From Pseudomonadota bacterium (GTDB lineage: Bacteria; Pseudomonadota; Gammaproteobacteria; Steroidobacterales; Steroidobacteraceae), in contig JAKADE010000059.1 in assembly GCA_021820785.1 (NCBI GenBank), forward strand, positions 1 through 11,046: a stretch of DNA of 11,046 nt, given 5' to 3'. The position numbers and the translations under genes are program-made. Below the pieces are notes generated by a model. That model did not search any database. It had not been told where the DNA came from and worked only from the letters and a program-made list of their open reading frames with translations. Position 1 is the stretch's first letter. Each line of letters begins with the position of its first letter. Below, piece after piece: positions 5,749 through 11,046 of this stretch.

Positions 5749-6114
5749 ATGACCTCCGCGTCCACCTACCTCGCCGTCTTCACCGGCAGCCGATCGAGTC
5801 CCCGCTGGCGCGCCTGGGAGGCATTGAGCGCCGCCGAACGTCAGGCCAGAGAACAGGCCGGCCTCGCCGCCTGGACCGCCTGGACCGAGCGATACCGGGA
5901 TGCGATCCTCGTGCCCGGAGGACCGCTCGGCAAAGCCCAGCACATCGACGGCGAAGGCCGCCGGGACCTGTCCAACACGCTGTGCGCCTTCGTGGTGGTG
6001 CGCGCCGACTCGCCGGAGGCGGCGGCGCAAATGTTCGCGCAGCACCCGCATGTCACGATCTTTCCGGGCGATGCGATCGAGGTGATGCCCATCCTTCCGG
6101 TGCCTCACGCCTGA
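5749..6114 (+). CDS. YCII-like protein without DGPF motif
   Basis: A 121-residue small protein related to the YCII/DGPF families in size and layout. It has an N-terminal strand (TYLAVFTGS), a Trp-rich helical part (WRAWEAL, AAWTAWTERY), a central VPGGPLGKAQHI segment in place of the DGPF loop (55-66), SNTLCAFVVVRADSPEAAAQMF, and the C-terminal HPHVTIFPGDAIEVMPILPVP (99-119). That C-terminal strand is conserved in this uncharacterised subfamily. GAGGAG lies 6 nt upstream of the ATG. It follows the VOC gene by 54 nt and precedes the Cys-rich small ORF by 14 nt, so it belongs to the same transcription unit. No reaction is known for the subfamily. Confidence 0.85.
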   Translation: MTSASTYLAVFTGSRSSPRWRAWEALSAAERQAREQAGLAAWTAWTERYRDAILVPGGPLGKAQHIDGEGRRDLSNTLCAFVVVRADSPEAAAQMFAQHPHVTIFPGDAIEVMPILPVPHA

Positions 6115-6128
6115 ACACAGGAGCCGCC

Positions 6129-6434
6129 GTGCCCGAGGTGATGTCTGGCCTGATTTGCGACGGCACCTGCGCCGGCGCGCTGCGCTGCTGCGACGACGCC
6201 CCCGGGGCGCGGATCGAGGCACTGATCCGCGGCGCCGCTACGGCGATGGCCGCGCATCTTTCACCCGAGCATGCCGAGCGCATGGTGCACCGCCGGCTCG
6301 CAGTGCCGGGCGGCGGAACGTTCGACGCCGGGGACTGCCAGTCGCACGTCGACTGTCCGGGCAGGCGCGGCGTCCGGATGACGCTAAACTTCGACTCCGC
6401 GGGGCAAGCCACCGAACCGTCGGCGCAGGGTTGA
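6129..6434 (+). CDS. Small Cys-containing protein, unrecognised, GTG start
   Basis: A 101-residue ORF that I do not recognise. AGGAG (6119-6123) stands 5 nt before the GTG at 6129, the gap to the preceding stop is 14 nt, and about 85 percent of codons end in G or C, as in the neighbouring genes. Six Cys occur in an ordered pattern: C10-x3-C14, C20-C21, then C70-x5-C76, with several His (43, 48, 54, 73). This could bind a metal or form disulfides; no signal peptide is visible, so a cytoplasmic protein is more likely. It is embedded in the DGPF operon and followed 2 nt later by another short frame. It may be a genuine lineage-specific operon member or the remnant of a longer gene. Confidence is moderate because no family supports it. 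Confidence 0.55.
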   Translation: MPEVMSGLICDGTCAGALRCCDDAPGARIEALIRGAATAMAAHLSPEHAERMVHRRLAVPGGGTFDAGDCQSHVDCPGRRGVRMTLNFDSAGQATEPSAQG

Positions 6435-6436
6435 CC

Positions 6437-6619
6437 ATGCTCCGGCAGCAGACGTTCTGCGCGGCCGTCATCGCCATGGTGACGGACCACGACGGCGTCC
6501 CGCGGATGATCAACGGCGAGCGGCTGGCGGGCACGAAGGGCAAGACCCATGAGTTATATGCTCCTGATTATCGAGAAGCCGGGAGACCGCGCGGCGCGGG
6601 ACGAAACCGAGGGTCGTGA
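6437..6619 (+). CDS. Possible short ORF overlapping the third DGPF gene
   Basis: A 60-residue frame that starts 2 nt after the stop of the Cys-rich ORF, with a weak AGGG (6427-6430) 6 nt upstream. All 37 codons from 6437 to 6547 end in G or C, a strong coding mark in this genome. That signature disappears where the frame runs into the DGPF gene beginning at 6549, and the last 71 nt overlap that gene in another frame. The product MLRQQTFCAAVIAMVTDHDG... is not recognised. It may be a translated small protein coupled to its upstream neighbour, or the stump of a gene whose 3' part was lost when the DGPF gene became joined here. It could also be spurious. Confidence 0.3.
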   Translation: MLRQQTFCAAVIAMVTDHDGVPRMINGERLAGTKGKTHELYAPDYREAGRPRGAGRNRGS

Positions 6620-6902
6620 CCTGTACGACCAGATGCTGCGCTTCAGCGCCGATCTGAAGGCGCGCGGCCTGCTCACCCTGAGTCAGGCCCTGAAATCCGA
6701 TGCCAGCGGCAGCCGCGTCACCCGCCAGGGCGAGGCATTCACCGTGCGCGACGGGCCGTTCACGGAGGCGCGCGAGATCGTCGGCGGCTTCTTCCTGCTC
6801 ACCTGTCAGACCCGCGAGGATGCGATCGAGATCGCGCGCGCCTGCCCCGCCGCGCAATGGGCGACGGTGGAAGTCCGTGAGCTCGGACCCTGTTTTGAAT
6901 GA
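6549..6902 (+). CDS. DGPF-domain (YCII-related) protein 3
   Basis: A 117-residue YCII-related protein (PF03795): N-terminal strand SYMLLIIEK, helix around 21-38, GLLTLSQAL, signature DGPF at 69-72 followed by TEAREIVGGFFLL, and the terminal WATVEVRELGPCFE. The start ATG at 6549 has only a modest ribosome binding site (GAAGGG about 9 nt upstream), but the protein begins exactly where the family begins. Its stop overlaps the start of the sigma gene (ATGA, 6899-6902), which predicts translational coupling. By family knowledge this adjacency of a DGPF gene and an ECF42 sigma gene is the most conserved part of such loci. The activity is unknown. Confidence 0.92.
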   Translation: MSYMLLIIEKPGDRAARDETEGRDLYDQMLRFSADLKARGLLTLSQALKSDASGSRVTRQGEAFTVRDGPFTEAREIVGGFFLLTCQTREDAIEIARACPAAQWATVEVRELGPCFE

Positions 6903-8197
6903 CGAACCGTCCCCCTGGCGACGACACGGACCGGACGGCGCTCGAGCGCACGATCGGCGCAATCTGGCGCATCGAGAGTGCCAAGATCATCGCCAGACTC
7001 GCCCGCATGCTGCGCCAGGTCGGACTGGCCGAGGAATTCGCGCAGGATGCGTGGCTCGCGGCGCTCGAGCAGTGGCCCAAGAGCGGCATTCCCGAGAACC
7101 CCGGCGCCTGGCTGATGACGACCGCCAGGAACCGGGCCATCGACGAGTTGCGCCGCATCCGCATGCGCGAGGAGAAGCATCCCGTGATCGCCCATGATCC
7201 GGACCTGCTCGGCGCGCTGGCCGACCCGACGGCCGAGCCCGAACCGATCGAGGATGATCTGTTGCGGCTGATGTTCGTGGCCTGCCACCCCGTCCTCGGC
7301 ACCGAGTCGCGCGTCGCACTGACCTTGCGTCTGCTCGGCGGCCTGACGCCGGGCGAGATCGCACGGGCTTTCCTCGCCACCGAAACGGCGATCCAGCAGC
7401 GCATCGTGCGGGCCAAGCGGACGCTCGCGGAGGCCCGCGTGCCCTTCGAGGTGCCGGGCGCCGCGGACCGCCGCGCCCGGCTCGACTCGGTGCTCGAGGT
7501 GTTGTACCTGATCTTCAATGAAGGCTATGCCGCGACCACGGGCGAGGACTGGATCCGCCCGCAGCTGTGCGAGGAGGCGATGCGGCTCGCGCGCACGCTC
7601 GCCGCGCTCGCCCCCGAGGAGCCGGAGGCGCACGGACTGCTCGCGCTGATGGAACTGCAGGCCTCACGACTCCCGGCACGCACCTCGCCCTCGGGCGAGC
7701 CGATCCTGCTCGCAGAGCAGAACCGCCTGCACTGGGATCAACTCCTCATCCGGCATGGTCTCGGCGCGCTCGACCGCGCCGAGCGCCTCGGGGGGCCGCT
7801 CGGTCCTTACACGCTGCAGGCCGAGATCGCCGCCTGCCATGCCCGCGCCATTGAGGCCGACGCGACGGACTGGCCCCGGATCGTCGCGTTGTACGACGCG
7901 CTGTACGCGCTGTCGCCCTCGCCCGTCGTGGCGCTGAACCGCGCCGTGGCAGTGTCGATGGCTTACGGCCCCGCACCGGCCCTCGACATGGTCGATGCGC
8001 TCTGCGCAGACGGGCGACTGCGCGCCTATCACCTGCTGCCGAGCGTCCGCGGCGATCTGCTGGAGAAGCTGGGCCGCCTCGAAGAGGCGCAGGCCGAATA
8101 CTCGCATGCGGCGGCGCTCGCCTCCAATCCGCGCGAACGCACGCTGCTGCTGCGGCGCGCCGAGGCAGCACGCCCCCGGGGCACTGCGCCGCACTGA
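6899..8197 (+). CDS. ECF42-type RNA polymerase sigma factor with C-terminal TPR-like domain
   Basis: A 432-residue sigma factor of the ECF42/COG4941 type, about twice the length of a simple ECF factor. Sigma region 2 is at about 24-90 (IARLARMLRQVGLAEEFAQDAWLAALEQWP, WLMTTARNRAIDELRR). Region 4 is at about 120-180 (LLRLMFVACHPVL, LTPGEIARAFLATETAIQQRIVRAKRTL, a helix-turn-helix). Then comes the DUF6596-type segment (about 190-290, VLYLIFNEGYAATTG, LCEEAMRLAR), then TPR-like helices (about 300-425, ALNRAVAVSMAYGPAPALDMVDAL, LLEKLGRLEEAQAEYSHAAAL). By family knowledge the C-terminal extension is needed for activity and takes the place of an anti-sigma factor; none is encoded here. The start overlaps the stop of DGPF gene 3 by 4 nt (ATGA). 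It is predicted to recognise the promoter at 4326-4352 and so to drive its own operon. The inducing signal is unknown. Confidence 0.95.
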   Translation: MTNRPPGDDTDRTALERTIGAIWRIESAKIIARLARMLRQVGLAEEFAQDAWLAALEQWPKSGIPENPGAWLMTTARNRAIDELRRIRMREEKHPVIAHDPDLLGALADPTAEPEPIEDDLLRLMFVACHPVLGTESRVALTLRLLGGLTPGEIARAFLATETAIQQRIVRAKRTLAEARVPFEVPGAADRRARLDSVLEVLYLIFNEGYAATTGEDWIRPQLCEEAMRLARTLAALAPEEPEAHGLLALMELQASRLPARTSPSGEPILLAEQNRLHWDQLLIRHGLGALDRAERLGGPLGPYTLQAEIAACHARAIEADATDWPRIVALYDALYALSPSPVVALNRAVAVSMAYGPAPALDMVDALCADGRLRAYHLLPSVRGDLLEKLGRLEEAQAEYSHAAALASNPRERTLLLRRAEAARPRGTAPH

Positions 8198-8245
8198 ACG
8201 GGGGATGAAGCGCTTCGCCGATACGGAGTGACTGCGTGGCCCCGC

Positions 8246-8275
8246 GCCGGATCACCACCTTTGGGTGCGTCCGGC
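8246..8275. terminator. Hairpin between convergent genes, possible bidirectional terminator
   Basis: GCCGGA (8246-8251) pairs with TCCGGC (8270-8275), and inside it CACC (8253-8256) pairs with GGTG (8264-8267) around a 7-nt loop. It lies in the 88-nt gap between the sigma gene and the convergent exported-protein gene. There is no T run on either side, so termination efficiency is uncertain. Confidence 0.5.
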
Positions 8276-8285
8276 CCGGCGTCCG

Positions 8286-9650
8286 TCAGGCGCCAGGTTT
8301 GAAGAGCCCCCCATCCGTGAGCGAGACCTGATACGTGTTGCGATACCCGCAAGCGGACCGCGGCGCCAACTGATACCCCGTGATCCGCAACCGGTCATCC
8401 GCTCTGCGCGCGAGCACAAAGACACGCGCGCGATGCAGGTTGCCGGTCGTGAGACACAGTGTCTCCTGCCCCGGGGCGCGCGTGATCCTGACGTTCTCCA
8501 GCATGCCGAGCGTCGTCAATCCGATGCGGGCCAGCCCCGAGAGCGTTCCGCCCCGGCGGCACGACTCGGCCAGAGCCCCCGCGAGCCGTCGGGCGAGCGC
8601 AGCTGCCATCAGGTTGCCCGGCGGCTGACAGCGAAGCACTCGGCGCAAGAACGTATCGGCCACATCGAGCTGGGGCGTCAGGCTTCGGACCGCTCCGAGC
8701 CGCGCGCCGCGCGCGGGCAGATCGACCGCCAGCGCCAGCTGACGGCCCGCACACTCTGCACAGGCATAGAACTGTGAAAAGTGCCCCTTCTCCTGCAGGA
8801 TCAGGTGAGCACGGCCCACGTGAGCGATCACGGGTAACTCATCGGTCTGAGAGAGATTGACCGTCAACAGCGGCGTCGCCTGAAAGCGATGCCAGCGCCA
8901 GATTGAAACCTGGAACCTCAGAACTGCGCCAGCACTCTGCGCGTGAAGTGCCACCACGGCAAAACGTGCCGCCCCATCGGCTTCACTCGGCAGCCGCACG
9001 AGTTGCGCGGGCGTCAGGGGGCGCAGATCCGCCACGTGATGACCCCGCTGCACGCCCTCGGTCGCATTGCGCGGCTGCCACGCGGCGAATGCCTTCGCGT
9101 TCGCGCCGCCCCACGTGTTCGGCTCACCGATATCCATGGCCGTGACGAAAGCGTGGGGACCGGAACGCCGCAGGATGAATACGGTACCGAGGGGAGTCAT
9201 ATTGACGCGAAACACGACGCTGTCGGGATCCAGGCGCACTGCCGAGAGCGTCTGCCAGCCCGCAGGCCCGTGATCGCCAAAAACCCCTCGGGCATCTGCA
9301 ACGATGTCGCGAACCGGCTCTCCGGCCTCGAGCCGCACCTCGGCCCAGTGTCGCACCGCACGCCAGAGCCCCTCGAGCACGGCCGGCATCCCCGGTGCGT
9401 CATCGAACGCAACATCCAGCGCATCGATGTGATGATCGACCGCAACCAGAGCAGCCTTCAGCGCGGCGGTTGTGCGCACGCATCGTGCAGTAGTGCACCG
9501 CGCGGTCGGCCCGGGTACGGCGCGCGCCGCCGGCGGGTAGAGAACACTGAGACACGCCAGCATCAGGCCAAGCGCGCAGCCGGACCACGCGGCGGCGGCG
9601 CAGCCCATCGGCCGATCAGCTGAATCACTCATGCGCATTGCCCGCTTCAT
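8286..9650 (-). CDS. Uncharacterised exported Cys-containing protein
   Basis: A 454-residue protein that I do not recognise. The N-terminus has a hydrophobic segment (about 17-36) and an Ala-rich cleavage-like site (PPAARA, ending at 44), consistent with Sec export; ACL inside the hydrophobic stretch is a poor lipobox, so a lipoprotein is less likely. The mature part has several Cys (52, 57, a CAEC pair, and single Cys towards the C-terminus) that could form disulfides in the periplasm. Visible segments include a helical region (HHIDALDVAFDDAPGMPAVLEGLWRAV), a beta-rich middle (VVFRVNMTPLGTVFILRR) and a C-terminal ITGYQLAPRSACGYRNTYQVSL. No catalytic motif stands out. No strong ribosome binding site precedes the first ATG (9650); the ATG at 9632 is an alternative. 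It is convergent with the sigma gene and is probably transcribed alone. Confidence 0.8.
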   Translation of the reverse strand: MKRAMRMSDSADRPMGCAAAAWSGCALGLMLACLSVLYPPAARAVPGPTARCTTARCVRTTAALKAALVAVDHHIDALDVAFDDAPGMPAVLEGLWRAVRHWAEVRLEAGEPVRDIVADARGVFGDHGPAGWQTLSAVRLDPDSVVFRVNMTPLGTVFILRRSGPHAFVTAMDIGEPNTWGGANAKAFAAWQPRNATEGVQRGHHVADLRPLTPAQLVRLPSEADGAARFAVVALHAQSAGAVLRFQVSIWRWHRFQATPLLTVNLSQTDELPVIAHVGRAHLILQEKGHFSQFYACAECAGRQLALAVDLPARGARLGAVRSLTPQLDVADTFLRRVLRCQPPGNLMAAALARRLAGALAESCRRGGTLSGLARIGLTTLGMLENVRITRAPGQETLCLTTGNLHRARVFVLARRADDRLRITGYQLAPRSACGYRNTYQVSLTDGGLFKPGA

Positions 9651-9768
9651 GCCGCAAGGCAGCGACTCTGTGCTTCGCTTCTCTCATCCCCACCGCCCAT
9701 TCCGTTCTCAGCGCTCTCACTGCCGGAGGCAATCCTGCAGTATTCGTACCGCTGACTCTACACGTCAG
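9651..9768 (-). other. Leader and presumed promoter region of the exported-protein gene
   Basis: About 120 nt between the terminator hairpin of the arabinofuranosidase gene and the start of the exported-protein gene. It should hold that gene's promoter, but I could not assign -35/-10 boxes with confidence. No other structure is evident. Confidence 0.35.
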
Positions 9769-9800
9769 GCCGCCGGCTCGCCCGTCCGCGGGCCGGCGGC
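9769..9800 (-). terminator. Perfect 9-bp GC hairpin after the arabinofuranosidase gene
   Basis: GCCGCCGGC (9769-9777) is the exact reverse complement of GCCGGCGGC (9792-9800), with a 14-nt loop that can itself form a small CCCG/CGGG stem. It begins 23 nt after the stop codon of the minus-strand gene. No T run follows, so it is either a GC-type terminator or a 3'-end stabilising stem. Confidence 0.6.
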
Positions 9801-9823
9801 ACATGAGAGGCCCGGGCGCCTGC

Positions 9824-11046
9824 CTAGCGGACGTGCATCTTCAGCACGCTGATGGAGTACCGCGGGAACACGTGCCGCACGTCCTTGCTGAACCAGTGCA
9901 CGGACTGCGTGCGCGGCACCACGCGATAAGGATGAGCCAGCGAATTTCCTGCGTGCGTGCTGTCGGCCTGCAGCGTCACCAGCGTGCCCGCCTGCGCCAC
10001 ATCGCTCGCGCCCTCGATGTGCACCGTGAGCGCCTGCGGCTGCGGTGCCGCATTGACGATCTTCACATAGAGCGTATGCGTGGCGGCATCGCGCGTCACG
10101 GACTCGAAGCACAACGGTCCGGCATGCTTCAGCGCCGAGGCGACCACCTGGGTGCCCAGAAACCGGCTGAACATCACCTGCGCGTAGTAGCTCGGCGAGC
10201 CGAAGCTGTGCATCGCATCGTAGCCGATCAGGTTCGTACCCCACTGCGCGGCCAGCGGATTGACGTTGACCAGCAGCGGCGCGTAGCTCGCCATGATCAC
10301 CAGGTCGCTGTTGCGCTCCAGGCCCGTCATCCACGCCGCATCGCTCAGCGCCGCCCCGAAGTCCGGCGTCGGCGTGCCCTGGATCGTCGCCCACTCGCCG
10401 ACGAAGATTTTCGGGCCCGTGCGGCTCACGTGATCGAAGTGATCCGCATCCTTGAAGAAGACCCGCGGGCTCTTGTAGAAGTGATCGTCGACGACATCCG
10501 GCTGGACGTCCCCTTTGATGGGCATGGTGGCGATCAGCTTCAGCTGCGGATAGGCCTTGCGAATCGCCCGGGCGAACTGTGCGAAACGGCCGTGGTCACC
10601 GCCGTAGCTGCCGGACTTGTCGAAGAAGTCCTCGTTGCCGATCTCGACGTATTTCAGGGGAAAGGGCGCCGGATGCCCGTCGCGGGCGCGCACCGCGCCC
10701 CACGGGGTCGACGGACTGCCGGTCACGTACTGGATCTCCTCGAGCGCGTCCTTCACGTACGGATCGAGCTGCGGGCCGGGCGGGATGTGCATCCCGTCGA
10801 GCGCGTAACCGGCATACACGGCGAGCACCGGCTGCATGTGCAGGTCCTGGCACCACAGCAGAAACTCGAGCAGCCCCATCCCGTCGGAGGACTCGTAGCC
10901 CCAGGGGCTCGGGTGGGTCGGACGGTCCACCAGCGGGCCGATGGTGAGCTTCCAGTCGTACCAGTCGGCAAGCGTGTTGCCTTCGAGGAAGTTGCCGCCG
11001 GGGAAGCGCAGGAACTTCGGATGCAGCGCCGCGAGCTTGTCCATCA
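9824..11046 (-). CDS. GH51 alpha-L-arabinofuranosidase, C-terminal part; 5' end beyond window
   Basis: Retaining glycoside hydrolase that removes terminal alpha-L-arabinofuranosyl groups from arabinose-containing plant polysaccharides or oligosaccharides. 406 residues are visible from the Met at 11044, which is probably internal because the family-conserved sequence (PKFLRFPGGNFLEGN) begins at once. Numbered from that Met, the catalytic acid/base is E138 in EIGNE (134-138) and the nucleophile is E217 in FVGEWA (214-219). Other family marks are DDHFY (186-190), NSDLVIMASYAPLLVN (245-260) and SPSYYAQVMFS. After about residue 290 comes the beta-sandwich C-terminal domain (LYVKIVNAAPQPQALTVHIEG), ending in YSISVLKMHV. 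The catalytic barrel's first part, any signal peptide and any N-terminal carbohydrate-binding module lie outside the window, so cellular location cannot be told. No neighbouring sugar-utilisation genes are visible. Confidence 0.94.
   Translation of the reverse strand, partial: MDKLAALHPKFLRFPGGNFLEGNTLADWYDWKLTIGPLVDRPTHPSPWGYESSDGMGLLEFLLWCQDLHMQPVLAVYAGYALDGMHIPPGPQLDPYVKDALEEIQYVTGSPSTPWGAVRARDGHPAPFPLKYVEIGNEDFFDKSGSYGGDHGRFAQFARAIRKAYPQLKLIATMPIKGDVQPDVVDDHFYKSPRVFFKDADHFDHVSRTGPKIFVGEWATIQGTPTPDFGAALSDAAWMTGLERNSDLVIMASYAPLLVNVNPLAAQWGTNLIGYDAMHSFGSPSYYAQVMFSRFLGTQVVASALKHAGPLCFESVTRDAATHTLYVKIVNAAPQPQALTVHIEGASDVAQAGTLVTLQADSTHAGNSLAHPYRVVPRTQSVHWFSKDVRHVFPRYSISVLKMHVR

Noticed and set aside
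4879..6222. Long minus-strand open frame of 447 codons opposite the DGPF, VOC and YCII-like genes
   Set aside because: The plus strand encodes recognised proteins across the whole span; the antisense product is low-complexity Arg/Gly/Pro sequence. Long antisense frames are expected in GC-rich DNA.
1..11046. Phage, insertion sequence, CRISPR array, tRNA, rRNA or toxin-antitoxin module
   Set aside because: I saw no transposase or integrase motifs, no terminal inverted repeats with target duplications, no spaced direct-repeat array, and no tRNA or rRNA sequence.

Overview
The window is about two-thirds GC or higher, with coding frames that strongly prefer G or C at the third codon position. It carries a PEP-CTERM (exosortase-sorted) protein, a Hanks-type kinase, an ECF42-type sigma factor and a GH51 arabinofuranosidase. 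Together these suggest a free-living, GC-rich Pseudomonadota (gamma- or betaproteobacterial type) from soil or water. This is an inference; no rRNA or other taxonomic marker is present. No phage, insertion sequence, CRISPR, tRNA or rRNA was recognised. Layout, left to right: (1) positions 1-1260, minus strand, the N-terminal 420 residues of a membrane-anchored Ser/Thr kinase whose C-terminus lies outside the window. (2) 1264-1929, an apparently gene-free stretch. (3) 1930-2884, minus strand, a complete monocistronic unit: a sigma-54 type -24/-12 promoter, a PEP-CTERM surface protein gene and an intrinsic terminator. (4) 2885-3475, mostly gene-free, with a GC-rich terminator-like hairpin. (5) 3476-4099, minus strand, a six-helix membrane protein of unknown function. 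(6) 4100-4389, a divergent intergenic region with several dyad elements and a good candidate ECF42 promoter. (7) 4390-8197, plus strand, an operon of three DGPF/YCII-family proteins, a PhnB-like VOC protein, a YCII-like protein without the DGPF motif, one or two unrecognised small ORFs, and an ECF42 sigma factor as the last gene. (8) 8286-9650, minus strand, an unrecognised exported Cys-containing protein, convergent with the sigma gene. (9) 9824-11046, minus strand, the C-terminal part of a GH51 alpha-L-arabinofuranosidase. The most coherent system is region 7. ECF42 sigma factors are known to sit beside genes for DGPF proteins and to control them, and they carry a C-terminal TPR-like extension instead of relying on an anti-sigma factor. 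The sequence TGTCGA, 17 nt, CGTC lies 38 nt before the first DGPF start codon and matches the ECF42 promoter motif as I recall it. The sigma gene overlaps the preceding DGPF gene by 4 nt, so the simplest model is one autoregulated transcript from about 4358 to 8197. The biochemical role of DGPF proteins is unknown, and this operon adds a small Cys-rich ORF (6129-6434) and a possible second small ORF (6437-6619) that I do not recognise. The second clear regulatory unit is the PEP-CTERM gene: its -24/-12 element fits the known link between PEP-CTERM genes and sigma-54 (PrsK/PrsR-type) control.
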